A stretch of DNA of 64,000 nt from Gordionus sp. m RMFG-2023 (taxonomy: Eukaryota > Nematomorpha > Gordioida > Chordodea > Parachordodidae): positions 34,015,366 through 34,079,365 of the forward strand of contig NC_088777.1 in the NCBI RefSeq assembly GCF_954871325.1. The letters run 5' to 3'. The position numbers and the translations under genes were made by a program. Shown here one piece after another: positions 41,998-54,848 of this stretch. A model generated the notes under the pieces. It saw only the letters and a program-made list of their open reading frames with translations, was not told the origin of the DNA and did no database searches. Position 1 is the stretch's first letter. The number at the start of each line of letters is the position of its first letter.

Positions 41998-43368
41998 GTA
42001 TTGAAATTTTAAATAAATTAAGAAAATGGAAATTATATTTCATCTCTTTGTTTATAAATTTTTAAACTTTCGCATTTTTAATAGTTGGTTTAAATATGAT
42101 AAATAATTATGTCTTATACTTAATAGGTTGTTATCTGTTTCGTTCTCTAGTGCTGATATAATGGCATATCCTGACTAAAATTTTTGGTTTCAAAGTTAAT
42201 CCAGTTTCTGTTTTTTTTATATATTTACATTTACACTCATAATGTAATTAGCCCTATATTGCTAAGACATGCTTAAAATGTAATGTAGGAAAGTTATCAA
42301 ACATATTTTTTTTTTAAATTGTTGATGTGTAGTAAATTATAAATTTAATTTAATAAAACAAATTTATATGAAATTAATTAACAATATAAAATCATTACTT
42401 TATCAAACACAAAAAACATGCAATGTTCATAATTTCAATTTTTCCTCCATTGGTAATTTGATAGTTATATATTTAAAAAAAAACTGAATAATATATTTGC
42501 ACAGAAAAAATATGATTTGCATAAACAGTCGTTATAATTAAAATCTGCTAGCAATAAAAAAACTTAATACTCTTATAATCCCCTCTCATAAGTAATTCCT
42601 TATAATCTTGCTCTTTACGATTCCATAATGTAACATCCTGTTTATTTGTTCCCTCACTGCAAATCTTTGTTTTACTGTTGGTTCGGGCACTATTACAACT
42701 TGTAAAAAGGTATAGGGTGTTCTCCACAAGCCCAACATCTCATCATCGGGCATCAGTTATAACCGTCTCCGTTTACCAAATCACTTGTTGTTTTCAATTG
42801 TCTCCACTCTTTCTTCTCCACCATATAACCGGGCAGCTTATTCTCTGACGGTCTCTCTATGATCGAACTGAATCATTACATACCATTTCCATTTTGACCA
42901 TATGGTTTCCCATCCTAAGAACATATTTTTCCAGATTTCGTCTAATAGTATCGTACTAAAAAACGATATGATCTTCATTTTCATCTATATTCCAATTATC
43001 TTTAGTGATCATAAATAATTTTATAACTTATTCTTCATGAAATTTTTTATTAAATTATCAGAATTTGATTTCTAAGTCTATCAAAACTTCTTTTAATTCT
43101 TCTTACATTTAAATATTCTGTATTTTCATAAATTATCAGCTTAATAAAACTATAACAGAAACTTTCTTTAATCTTATTTATTATGAAATCCGACTCCTTG
43201 AATTTTAATATCAATTATTCATTTGCATTCTAAATCTTTTCTCTCTTCTTCCTTTCGTTAAAAAAATATATACTTATAGCAATCTCTTTGTTTAGCACAA
43301 GTATTTCTTCATTAGCAGAGAGATCTCTCAAGCAAGATTTTTATCAAACCATTCTTCTCAAAAAAACC
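41998..43368. other. Non-coding; worn coding-like patch at 42590-42900 (minus)
   Basis: On the minus strand a patch shows KLPGYMVEKKEWRQLKTTSD near 42840-42780 and RCWACGEH (C-x2-C) near 42740, with frame changes. It looks like degraded protein-coding DNA, probably from a mobile element, but I could not place it. The rest is AT-rich. Confidence 0.35.
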
Positions 43369-44133
43369 TAGAGTTGTTAAACCTTACTTTTAAAAGTAGC
43401 GCGCTACCGCTATCGCTATTTGTCATAAAATGTAGCACGCTATCTCTATCGCTACCCATCAAAAAAAGTAGCGCGCTATTACTATTTTTTTTCAATAGCT
43501 TTGGCTATATAAAAAAATTTATGTAAAAAGACTATAATTTATGCAATAAAAATTATTATTTATAATCATTTCTATACTATCGTTCCCAAATCTAGAGTGA
43601 CGATCAGAAAGTATAAATTTCTCCTAACTAAGTAATCTCTAAACACTAGCACTTGAGGGCAAGGCAGTATTTATATATATGTATTTTTTTTTAATATAAA
43701 AAAAATTATAATGCGTCTAGGATTTTCTATTATATTAGTATCCTTTATTTCAAAAAAATTATCAGTGAACGTCGTTTTTGTAATTGTAACTAGAGCATTT
43801 TTGTTTGGTATGAGATTATTCAGCTTTACCATGAGCCGATAACGTTGATTTTTAGCACAATAGGAATTTATATATGGCCAGTTTAGTTTAAAATTGGGAT
43901 GAATTATAAATTTTATTTGCAAGTACATAATATGTCCAGCATCGTATTATCCGTTTAAGGGCTAATGCTACAGATCCTTTTGTGAGTCTTAGAGTCTAGC
44001 CAATGGCCTGTGATTCTCTAGCTCAAATATTAATAACGCATCAATTTATAAATTTAAATAAGTTTTTATCTTTTGTCATCTGTCCAAATATCTGCCATGG
44101 TATTAAGATATCTCTGACAACTCTGCTATAGAG

Positions 44134-45334
44134 CAGTGGCGTAGCCAGAATTTTATCATGGGGGGGGGGGAGGTTCGCCCCCCAAACCTCCATTTTTTTG
44201 AACACTTAATTGCTTATATTTTTGGATTTGTTAAAATTGTTTTATATTTTCATATAACAAAATTTTAGGGTATTTTATTATATATTTTACATTCCATTAT
44301 TTAATCATGTATATATTTTTATTAATTAAAATATTTTCAAAATGTTGATATTTTATATAATACAGATTTTAATATTAAACATTATAATGTATAAAGACTC
44401 TATTCACAAAGTAACTTATCATATGAACCTACTAAATCATCAGCATAAAACTCTGAGATTTTTTTAATATCCTATTGTATTTCAAGTGTAATTAACAGTT
44501 TAGACTAAACCGGCAAAAGAAAATAAAAGCTTTTTAAAATATAATTATGACTAATAAATCTTTCTTTTAATTGAAATAAAAATGTATCAATAAGGGGAAT
44601 AAAAATGTTTATTTTATAAAAATTCTCAATAGTTGATGCATCAATATTTGATCGATTGGATTGTCTAGAGACTACTCTAGGTTTAAAAATTTCAATTCCA
44701 AACATATTAGCAATCTCCTTTACTTTTTCATATATTTCATGAAATTTTTCATCCACATTCTCTCTGATGTTTGTTAATATTTCAACAATATCCTTTGCTC
44801 TATTCATAATCTCACTTAAATCCAAATCAATTTTTTGTAGCATTTTGCTAAAATCATATGTATAATTAAATAAAAAAATAAACACATTGAATTGAAATTA
44901 AAAACTGTGTTTAATAATAGCCTGCAAAAGATTTTCGGCATCTGCTGAATCTTTTTCCTTGCTTGATATATAAAATTTTAGTGCTGCAAAGACAATATCA
45001 TATAGTTCAATAAAGAGTTTCACCGACTCTTGTCTTTAGATGAATCTGGTCGGACAAATTCTTTTTAGTTTTTTTTTTGATTTTTTGGTCAATATCCTGA
45101 TACGTTTGAATAAATAAATCCCTTTTTCTGGGTGGTGTGAAATAGCTGCAAACCAAAAATAAATATAAAAATAATCAAATGTGTATATCTATTATTATTT
45201 ATAATGAATTTAAAACATAAAAATCAAGCGTTTATTAAGAATTTATTAAATTAAAATTTAAAAAAAAAAATTTTTTTTTCATTTTTTATGGAAGGGGGGG
45301 GGGGTGAACCCCCACTCCCATGCCTACGCCACTG
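44134..45334 (-). mobile_element. hAT-3 copy 2, internally deleted
   Basis: 1,201 bp from CAGTGGCGTAGCCAG to CTACGCCACTG, with runs of ten or more G inside both ends. It lies inside hAT-1 copy 2: the hAT-1 copy at 50.0 kb has the uninterrupted sequence (complement ACTATTAAAGCATCTTTCAT), so the duplicated site was probably TATTAAAG, now TATAGAG on the left. Too short for a full transposase. Confidence 0.9.
44505..44885 (-). pseudogene. hAT-3 transposase fragment
   Basis: 126-codon open frame with VDEKFHEIYEKVKEIANMFG, IFKPRVVSRQSNRSNIDA and FIPLIDTFLFQLKERFISHN. These match the middle of the ZMYM/DUF4371-type hAT transposase, just before the C-terminal dimerisation region. The first residues (MFIFLFNYTY) are probably read-through of an intron or junction. 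A fragment; the element's other parts are missing. Confidence 0.75.
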
Positions 45335-46030
45335 TATTAAAGCATCTTTCATCACTTCAAAGTTATCTGTTATCTTAATCATTAGTGTTTGGTGTCATAA
45401 ATAGGGGAAAGAGTTTTCATCATCATGATAAATGATGGATTATCAATGAAGTACATTGGCTAAGCTGTATCAATTATAAAATCTACAATGATTATATCAG
45501 CCAGTATCTGAGAAATATTAGAATCTATTATTAATCAATTTAGCTTGAATTTTATTGATCTTTTTGGATGCAGTCTCCCCTATACTAAAATTATTACGAT
45601 GTCTTTCTATCTCTTTAAAACTGTTGGTATGAACCTTCTTATAAAATAAATACCATTAGAATTTAAAAATGACAATTATCATTAGGTATTTTTTGAAATT
45701 ATAGTTACTAGATTTATTTGAGGATATATTTTTTTTACATATTAAACAAAATTTGCAGGCACCTATTGTTTTTATATTAATTTGAAAATATTTTTCAAAT
45801 TTTAGAAATGGAAAAGTGTATTATTGTTATCAAGAACATTTTCTTCCAGGGTACCTTCCATTTCATTAATATCATCATTGTTTGACTCACTTACATCGAT
45901 TTGAATATCCATTTGCGATAACATTTTAAATAATTTAAGCCAGATGATTTTATAATACAAATATAAAATATAAATATAATTTCAAAATTAAATAATAAAT
46001 AATAAATCATAAAATTATAATTAATTGTGG

Positions 46031-47645
46031 TGTGTAGGTTTTTTTTGTAAAAATTATCTAATAATCTCTAGAATGTTGTCATGCTTTGGATTAATAAAGT
46101 AAAGATTTTAAATTTGTTAATTATAATTTCATAAAAAAAATTTTTTTTTATTAAATTAAGTTTAAACAACACAATATAGTACATATCAATTTTTAAAAGT
46201 AAGAGAAATATACCTAATTTAATCCATGTTTTAAAAATATTTTAGTAATGATAAAAAAATTAAATTTAACTATTGCAAAAATACCTATAAAAGATTAAAG
46301 GTACATAAATATGTTAATTTTAATCATATAGAGAATTTAATTCACACGAATTAAAAAGTATAAAACTTTTCCCCCAAACTTGTGTTCGAATGAGCAATAT
46401 GCATTAACTAGTCAATTAAAAATTAATTCTTGCCTACCCATTTATGAAACTCGTTTTGATTATACAAAGTCAAAAGGCATGGAATACACTTATGCTTATT
46501 TTTTCTGTGTATTTAATAGTTTATTATGAAATATGATGCAAATCTGCGCACTAAAATAATTAAAAAAATATATGTCTTTTATTATAAAGCACAATAAATT
46601 CTGATCATATATATTTATAAGAATAAACTTATTTTATATTTCGAACAAATATTAGCAAATTTCGGACCGTTCCAGCAACATAAGGAAACGAAGCCTCGAT
46701 GACTCCATAAAGCCACGTAATTAATGATTTTATTATCATTTTTTTTTATTATCGTTGCCTTCGATTCCAGTTTTTTTAAAATCCCTCTCTTACTTCATTA
46801 CTTTATCAACTAACTAAATTCAAAAACTCTTTACTTTATAAACTAAAGCCAAAATAATTTGCGTGAACGAGAGATTGGTAGCTATAGTAGAAACCCCCAA
46901 AAACAGGCGTTGTAGGGTTAGATGCAACGATTGTACATTTGACTCCGGACCAAATTTGCCGCTCGGTTCGCCTATAAGTTGCCATATAGGAATAAATCAA
47001 TGTGGAACAATATTCGTACACATTATTTTTATATTATGAAAATGTATAAAGTGACTATCGTGTAAGAAGGAAAAATAAGGAAGGCCAGAAAATAGAATTG
47101 AAGGGAGGAAAATATAAAAGCTTTATTGAAATGGCGAATGGGAAGTCATCATTATAATCTCCCGCTATGTGAATTGTAAATTATGAAGATCCATTATTAA
47201 ATAATTTTGTTTTAACTATTAAGATTTATTTATATGGGAATGCATTTAATAAGCAGCATCTAAAAATATTTTATTTTCATATGTTCGAATGCAATTGAGA
47301 TAGTATTTAATAAACTTGTCCAAAACTTGTAAAAAAATAATATAGGAAAATGAGTGAACTGAAATCATTCTATAAGGTATTTAGCAATTTTGTAAAAAGG
47401 CCGTTTCCTTGTATTTTTCTTCCAAAAAAGCTCATTTAGTTTTGTACAAAATCATAACAACTTCAATTATTTATGAACAGAAATTAATTATAACCCTATC
47501 GATACCGTGATTGTTTTCACACCACTATAATAAATTGTGAGAAAATAAATAATAGTTTATAGGAAACCACATTCCAGTTTTATAAAGATTTAAAATTATA
47601 TATTTTCAAGGTACGATAACTGGATTTTATTTTTTAATTTTAAAG
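46031..47645. other. Non-coding, possible promoter-like and minus-strand frame
   Basis: 46660-47040 is less AT-rich. A 61-codon minus frame (47021-46836) has varied codons (RQIWSGVKCTIVASNPTTPV) but no known family. A TATAAAAG lies at 47113-47120 on +, about 530 bp before the exon-like segment at 47646. Neither is strong on its own. Confidence 0.3.
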
Positions 47646-47759
47646 AACAATGGATTTTATGAGAATGATGCGGATCTTGAAGTTATGGAAGGAGACCAAG
47701 TTATCAATACAGCTACATTTAAAATTAGTTGTCCGAGGTCTAAAATATATACTATGCCT
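47646..47759 (+). CDS. Exon-like segment 2 of an unknown gene (114 nt)
   Basis: Between acceptor TTTTAAAG and donor CCT|GTAAGT (a near-perfect donor) lie 38 codons reading NNGFYENDADLEVMEGDQVI then NTATFKISCPRSKIYTMP. Both ends are phase 0. The FKISCPRSKIYTMP end faintly recalls the start of an SP-RING, but the expected C-x-H continuation is absent, so I leave it unassigned. A GCTAGAG stretch at 47816-47822 between an AG and GTAAGC could be a 7-nt microexon that would shift the phase to fit segment 3. Confidence 0.4.
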
Positions 47760-48596
47760 GTAAGTTTTCAATTTATTTTATTTTTTTATCTTTTTGACTA
47801 AATTTTTCTATAAAGGCTAGAGGTAAGCAATGAGCTGATTGTGGTCCCCAAATCTCACTTTGTCGCTCATAGTTTTAGAAAATATCATGCATGCCCATTA
47901 GTTAAAAATAATGTACTTATACCTGTTCGATGTTTAAAATAATTTGATATGTTGGTAAAAGTATTATTAGAAATTATTGGGTCAACTAAAAAATATACAT
48001 TATGATTTTTTTTTAAATCTATAACTTATACTGAAAAGCCTATATGAATTTCTAAACCGAAATGAACCAATATAAATTTATTAAAAGTAACGAAATAATT
48101 ATAATACCGAAAGTTGACACATAACTTTTAGGTAAAATATTCTAAGACGGCAGCCCCATCCCGTAATTTTTTTTCTCTTAAAAACCGAAGCATTTCTGAC
48201 CTCAAAGTGAAGAATTAATCCCTCAGCCCTCTAATCTTATCTCAGATAGTGAATTGATTTGAATATAGCAACACTTACTGGGGGTAGAGAATACTAATAA
48301 TATATTCTGGGAAAATTTACATTTCTTTGTTTATTGTGTAGATTTTTTTTTATAATAAATCTTATATCAAATTTTTATTAATTTTAAATAAAACATGAAT
48401 GTCATATTTTATATAATTAAAAAATTAAGAAAGTTCCAATCGAAGTAGTACGCCCACCCGAACCCATGGAAAGTAAAATATTTTTTCTCTTAAAAATAGT
48501 TTTTTTTATTTAGTAATTCTTAGTTTGAAATGCTTATACTTTCCTACATTTTTACGTCTTTTGTTTTTTGATTATTGATCAACTAACCTTATTTAG

Positions 48597-48775
48597 TTAA
48601 CGCTTACAATGCCGGTAAAGGGAGTATGGATATAGTGCTCAAATTTCAAAAAGTTTTTACAGATAAGGTACATTTCGGGAGAAATAGTAAAGATATACGT
48701 TGCCAGAGAAATATCTTACCCAATAGTGGAATGGTAGTTATAGACAATATCCCTGAGTCCTGCGGTTTTAGAAAG
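48597..48775 (+). CDS. Exon-like segment 3 of an unknown gene (179 nt)
   Basis: After acceptor ATTTAG the frame (phase 1 start) reads NAYNAGKGSMDIVLKFQKVF, then HFGRNSKDIRCQRN, SGMVVIDNIPESCGFRK, and ends AAG|GTTACT in phase 0. It holds two Cys and no stop across 59 codons of mixed composition. The next candidate, 52065, starts in phase 0. No family recognised; the protein looks extracellular-like (spaced Cys, beta-rich pattern), which is only an impression. Confidence 0.4.
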
Positions 48776-48839
48776 GTTACTTATTACATCGTATATTATG
48801 ATAAATACTCTGACTCTCCGTTAAATAATTCCTGATTTT

Positions 48840-49170
48840 ATTTACATCGATTTGTGGTTTAATTTTAGAATGATATAAAGCACTTACTCATTCTTAAACC
48901 TACTTTGTGTCCGTTAAATTTTCTGCAAAAAAGTTCTTATAAAATAATTAATACTAGAAGAAATATTTTATTAAAAATCAACCAATAACAAATATCAACC
49001 TATCATCTCACTTGAGTATTGTATCTGACGTTTATTTTATTCTATTTTATGTCCATAAAAAATATTAGCAAGAAAATACATGACCTTCCTTAATGTCAAA
49101 TACATTAACCTTGAAATATCAATTGATAACTTTAAATTAATAATTAAATATTATTTAATCTGATTATCTC
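48840..49170. other. Intron-like AT-rich stretch
   Basis: No feature seen between exon-like segment 3 and hAT-1 copy 3. Confidence 0.4.
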
Positions 49171-51240
49171 CAGAGTTGTTAAAGTAGCGCGCTACTTAGC
49201 GCGCTATCTTTTTTGGTAGCTATAGCTAATAGCGGCTACTTTTTTTAAAATTATTTAATTTTTTAGCGCGCTACTTTTAAAAAATATAATGAATGTAAGT
49301 ACAAGCACGAAAATTTAAGTATAATACCATAATTAATTATAATTTTTATGATTTATTATTTAATTTTGAAATTGAAATATATTTTCAATTTGTACATAAT
49401 ATTTTCAATTTGTATTATAAACCTAAATCACCTGTTAATAATTTAAAATGGCATTGCATATGGATATCCAAATCGTTGAAAGTGATTCAGAGTCAGACAA
49501 TGATATTAATGAAATGGAAGATACCAGGGAAGAAAATAATATTCATAGCAATACTTTCCCATTCCCTAGATTTCAAAAATTTTTCAAGATAAATATTAAA
49601 ACAAAAACTGGCTTCAGATTTATATGTTTATAAGTAAAAAAAATATTTCCTCAAATCAATCCAGTAGATATAACCTCTAGAAACATTTAAAGGTAAATTA
49701 TCATTTTTACATAAAATAATAATATTTATTTTATAAAACTGTTCATGCTAATAGTTTTTAGAAAATTGAACAACATTTAAATAAATTTGACATAGGTGAA
49801 TCTACATCCAAGACTAATTCCATTCAGACAAAATTAATTTATAATACAAATGCTAATATTTCTCAGAAATTAATTGATAATATTGTGGATTTTATAATTG
49901 ATACAGTTCAGCCAAAGTCCTTGGTTGATAATCCATCATTTACTATGATGATTAAAACTTTATCACCTGGTACAACTATTTTATGTAGCCAGACACTTGT
50001 GAATAAAATAGCAGATAAGTTTAAAGTGATGAAAGATGCTTTAATAGTAGAATTATCAGAGATATTTCATATATGTACCACGGCAGATAGTTGGACACAT
50101 AACAGAAGGTAAACACTTATTTATATTTATAAATTGATCTGATTAAATATTTTTGAGCTTATTTGGGAATCACAGGCCATTGGCTAGACCCAGCCCTCAA
50201 AAGGATAATAGGATGCCAGTCATACGATGTACTTCCAAATAAAATTATTGACGTGCACAAGTCTTTTAGTATTCATAATAAAGTTTGCAAGATGGTGACC
50301 GATAATGGGTCCAATTAGCTGAAGGCCTTCAGTATTATAAATTAATTTTTTAAATATTTAGAGTAATAAAATTAAATCAAGTAATAAATTATAAATTAAA
50401 TTTTTCAGTATTTATTTAAAAGTTGTTTAATATTTTACATTATATATAGAATTTTTATTAACTAAATACATACATATTTTAGTAATATTATATCATAATT
50501 TATATCAAATTATAAAAAAATTAGTGAATTTAACTAATAAAATTTACAACAGAGATGGATTATTTCATTAGTTTTTATTGCAAGTGTCATTGAGCTTACA
50601 TTTAATATGATATGGTTATTGAATATTTCATGGATGATTAGATTTTTACTATATTTATTTCTTATTGATTAATATCCATTAATTTATATACAGTACAGGG
50701 AATTCAATGTATTCATTTGATAAAATATTTTTACTTAGTTACATCATAATTCCTGAGGTTTAAAATTTATAATAGCAACCTAATGATTTTACCACTCCAT
50801 TTTTGATAAATATCACTACACATTTCTATTAAAAACGGGATGAATAATTTATTCTATTTAATATGAATATAGAATATATGGTGAGGATAAAGCTGAAGGT
50901 GAGACACACAGATTATTTAGTAAGGCAAAACTGATACTTTCTGATCGTCGCTTTAGACTTGGGGATGATAATATTGAGATGATTTTATTATTAAAATTCA
51001 ACAAATTACCATGAATATTTAAAATTTATTACATAAATTTTTTTATAATCAAAATTAACTATATTTTAATATTTATAAATGTTGATTTTTATATATTATT
51101 TACTATACAATTACATTATATGCAAAATAAAAAAAAATTGTTTTTAAATTTTTTTTATAAAAAGTAGTCTAAAAGTAGCTAAAGCTACTTTTTAAAAATA
51201 GTAGCTAATAGCGAGCTACTTTTTTTTAACGATTGCTATT
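49171..51240 (+). mobile_element. hAT-1 copy 3
   Basis: Starts CAGAGTTGTTAAAGTAGCGC (49171) and ends near 51240 after AGTAGCTAAAGCTACTTTTT and GCGAGCTACTTTTTTTTAAC; the last bases and target duplication are worn. Orientation is opposite to copies 1 and 2. It lies between exon-like segments 3 and 4 of the unknown gene. Confidence 0.88.
49448..51010 (+). pseudogene. hAT-1 transposase, copy 3 (broken)
   Basis: Blocks in order: acidic start MALHMDIQIVESDSESDNDI (49448), then FPFPRFQKFFK where the BED finger should follow but the zinc ligands are lost behind a stop at about 49631; FIIDTVQPKSLVDNPSF (49891) to CTTADSWTHNRR and a donor at 50109; YLGITGHWLDPALKRIIGCQ and KMVTDNGSN followed by a stop (50165-50320); a gap of about 550 bp; and RLFSKAKLILSDRRFRLGDD (50910). 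The catalytic middle is missing or unreadable, so it is non-functional. Confidence 0.8.
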
Positions 51241-52064
51241 GAAATTGGAGGGGTGAGTTTTGAAGACATTATCGTCATTAGAATAAACTTTTGGCAATCA
51301 TATAACTGGTAATTTAAAATTTTAATTTAAATACTTTTTCCGAGTTTTATCAATTTGGTTATTACAACCTAACCTGCTCTTCGATTGTATTTTGTCAATT
51401 ATTTTATAGGATGAGTTTAATTGATATATAACATGTTTTTTAATTGATTAATTGAACTTAAATTTATTATATTAAATCTTAGCCTGAATGTTTAAGGTTT
51501 GTAAAAGAAAAATTTAGGCCCAACCTGGCTCAGATTTTTAAATAAAATCATTCCCCATCCCAGAAACTGGAATCTGGGTTGGATACGATTAGGTCTCCAA
51601 TATATAAATATTATAAATTATGCCTTCAATTTAAATATTCAGAAATAACTTTGATAATTTAATGTTTATCTATTTATAACAAAATTGAAAATGAATAGTA
51701 TTTCTCACTTCCCGATTTTTCAAAATTCATTTTATAATTGAGAAGAATATAAGGGAAATATAACATTAAATATTTTCTTGGTCCATGGACCGATATTTTA
51801 TTGATGTTATCGCCTGCCCTGATGATTCTAATAGGCATAATTGACGCTTGAGATAAATATTTTATGTATTTCATCCTATGTTTTTCTGACATAAATATAA
51901 GTATAGTATGTATAAATTTCGATCTCTTTTTTTCAAATAGCTCAAACGAGGATATGTTGAATTTAAAATTTAATTCTGGTAGATGTCAGATTTTTTGACA
52001 AAATATTTTAATATTTTTTCAATTTTAAAAGCGCAATACTTTATATTTATTTTTAAACTTACAG
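51241..52064. other. Intron-like, no clear feature
   Basis: A 72-codon minus frame (51892-51674) has some varied codons but no family; the rest is AT-rich. Confidence 0.35.
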
Positions 52065-52151
52065 AATGGTAAAACCATGCGTTGTGATATGTTCCTGGGT
52101 AATCCAAAAAAGAAAAGTACGCCGTGTTACGTTTTAGAGTGTCCACAATAG
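52065..52151 (+). CDS. Exon-like segment 4 (terminal) of an unknown gene
   Basis: After acceptor TTACAG the frame reads NGKTMRCDMFLGNPKKKSTP then CYVLECPQ and stops at TAG (52149-52151): 28 codons with three Cys. Starting in phase 0, it fits the phase-0 end of segment 3. AATAAA occurs near 52386. If joined, segments 1-4 give about 150 residues with at least seven Cys. Support is splice phase and composition only. Confidence 0.4.
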   Translation, partial: NGKTMRCDMFLGNPKKKSTPCYVLECPQ

Positions 52152-53840
52152 AAGATTTAAATGCCTTTTTATATAGATTGCAGTTAATGTTTTTATATTT
52201 TAAAATGTATTTTGTAGTACCTTTTTTTTAATATTTTTAGAGAAAGTATAAAAGTTAATGTTTTTTCTATGAAAATTTGAAAAATTATCATTTTGGAATT
52301 ATTATTTTTTTGCAAATGTAATAATTTACTTATTGTGGATTAATGATTATAACGTTTTAACAAAGATTTTTTAATATATGAACTGAATAAAAAATGTTTG
52401 TTATATTATGTTCGTTGTAATATTTTTATATTTTTCAAGCTCAAAAATATTAACTTATGCCGGAAGTGGAATTGGTTAATTGAACTAAATTTGAGTCTTT
52501 TTTATAAGCAAGAGACTCATCTTAGCAGAATATGCTTAGCCTACGATCCAAGAGATCACTGACTAAATGATGAGAGATAACCGTCCCTCCAATTCCTGTA
52601 TTAATTTGAATGTTCTATGGGGTCCAATAAATATCAAAAGGCTTTCAAAAAAAATAGTTACAAAATGGCTTTCCATTTATATTACAAAATTATTATTCAA
52701 TAAAGGGCTTCGTCAGTTGTCACGAGCTTCGTTAACTTGAGGGTTAAAAAAAATTATGTTTTTTTGAGATTAGCAAAAATAGAAATTCTATATTAGCAAA
52801 AAAGGGATATCCATATAGAAAGCTAAAAATTTATTAAAATTTTTTGAGGATCTATTTTTTAGCTAGAAATAACTCAAAACCTAGATCCTGAACCAGAATT
52901 GGGTAGTAATTGCTGGCTTACATTAAAACAAATGTTTTATAATTAGTAGTGATGTAGATATTTCTAAAAGAATCGAATTGAACGTGTTCACCATGTTCAC
53001 GTTCGTTCAAAACTTTTTTTAAAAATTTAATATAAATAAAATATATATATTTTTTAAGACAATTTATTAGCAATATTTAAAATTAATATTTTAAGTGAAT
53101 AAAAAATATTTTTATTTATTAAAAAAATTTCTTATTAATTATTAATATATAAAAACTTATATATCATATAAATCTAATAATTTCTAAAATTTATAAATTT
53201 ATATTACTTTAAATTGTGTTCAACTATTAAAATATAAAACACTTGATAAAAATAAAAACAAATTTCAAATAATCATACTAAAATAAATAAATTCTAAAAG
53301 ATAGCAAATCTTTTATATCTATATATGATGATTTTTTACTTTATGTATCTAATCTATAATCATAATAATTTATAAGCCTAAGAAATACAAAATCTAAAAT
53401 AAATTATTATATTATAAAATATTACAATAAAGTATCTCTTTAAATTACTTGAAGATTTTAAAACTTGATATTATATTTTTTGGATACATTTTGCATTTGG
53501 CAAGGATAGAATTGATTTATTGAATATTTGATGTTAGCAAGGTATATATAATATATGGGCCATGATAATATTAATTCAGAATCAGATGATGATGAAATAA
53601 CATCATGCTTAAGCTAATATATAACTACAAAAATACGAATCGAATAATTCATTATTCCTATTCGTACGAATAATAAAATGATTATTCGATTCAATTATTT
53701 TATTTAACCATAAATTAAAAAAGATCGAATATTAAATTTATTTTGTAAAATTTAACTACGGATAAAAGACAAACAAATTTTATTAGTTAGATAAAGTAGA
53801 AGCATACATATATAGCATATTTATATATAATGTAGAAAAA
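52152..53840. other. Non-coding; possible worn hAT flank
   Basis: GAACGTGTTCACCATGTTCA near 52980 and ATACGAATCGAATAATTCAT near 53632 look like subterminal repeats of a hAT element that may include the transposase scrap at 53.9 kb. No ends with a target duplication could be fixed. Confidence 0.35.
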
Positions 53841-53859
53841 TCAATATAATATTTATATC

Positions 53860-54139
53860 ATATAGAAGACAAATTTGACAACAAACATTTTTTAAACACA
53901 AAGTTTTCCGCATTGTATTCTCTTTTAACGACATTCTATATTTGGTAACCATATGCACTCCAACAGAAAAGAGTCGCTCACATGGGGTTGACGATCCTTG
54001 TATTGAAAATAGGTCTCTCGCCATTTTAGATAAAACGGGAAAACAATCTCTGTATAGTTACCACCATTCTAGTGGGTCTTTATTAGACGTAATTTTCGCT
54101 AATATTCAACTTCAGAAATTGGCAAGACATTTTGTTTAA
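53860..54139 (-). pseudogene. hAT-5 transposase C terminus
   Basis: On the minus strand one frame shows DPLEWW, a stop, then FPVLSKMARDLFSIQGSSTP, CERLFSVGVHMVTKYR and KTLCLKNVC. This is the hAT dimerisation block of the zBED1/Tramp type (family: ARDxLSIPASSxPSERVFSxxG). It differs from hAT-1 to hAT-4, so it is a fifth family. Only the C-terminal part was found. Confidence 0.75.
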
Positions 54140-54848
54140 AAATTACCTCCATGATTGATTGTATTAATGGTTGACTGGTTGATACATCATATTTTATTTT
54201 ATAATTATCGAACATTTTCTTAAAATTATTTAATATAGTTGTAACTTTGATATTATAAGACAGGGTAGGTACTCAAAAAATTACAATTTAAGTCTGGGAT
54301 CTAATATAGCATAATGGTTTCCAAATTTTTAAAATATAATAGGATACTAATTTTTGTTGAGCATTAATTGCGTTTATGAGTGAATTATCAAAGAGACTTA
54401 AGTGTTCTATTAATGAAATGGGATGAACAGATTAACGGTAGGATAACCCTGAATTCATAGTGGCGCGATTGCGATTTAGACGCGATAAATACAAAACACA
54501 GTAAATATCATATCGCATTCATAGTTACCGATCGCGCGATTTGAATCGCGAAAGCAATACGCCGCGATTTTTTGAAAACACAAATCATTTTGGGATCGGT
54601 TCTAAATCGCTAAACGAAAAAGGGATCGGTTCTAAATCGCTAAGCGAAAAATCGCTAAAAAATGGGATGTTCCCAATTTTGTTACCAGTGAAAATCCCAA
54701 AGATGGCTATTAGTGTTTTATTTAAAAAATAAAGATTCAAACTGTAGCAGAAAACATAAATAATTTACTTAAACTTAGGAAATTAGATATTAAAGTATGT
54801 ATAATTTATAGATATGAAAATTTTATTTACATTTAAAAATTTTTTTAG

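Larger units (their letters stand above)
43369..46030 (-). mobile_element. hAT-1 copy 2, interrupted by a hAT-3 copy
   Basis: Starts near 43369 with TAGAGTTGTTAAAC followed by AGTAGCGCGCTACCGCTATC words, as in copy 1. 43560-43660 matches the dimerisation-region DNA of copy 1 (CAAATCTAGAGTGACG against CAAGTCTAGAGCGACG). From 45335 the N-terminal transposase exon continues on the minus strand, and an acidic start with MDIQID lies near 45910. The right terminus with GCGCGCTA words is missing. A hAT-3 copy (44134-45334) splits it. Heavily broken. Confidence 0.8.

Noticed and set aside
47646-47759. SP-RING (NSE2/PIAS-type) SUMO ligase exon
   Set aside because: Only the FKISCPRSKIYTMP start is suggestive; the expected Cys-His continuation was not found downstream.
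51674-51892. 72-codon minus-strand frame
   Set aside because: Some varied codons, but no splice context, no family and no supporting neighbour.
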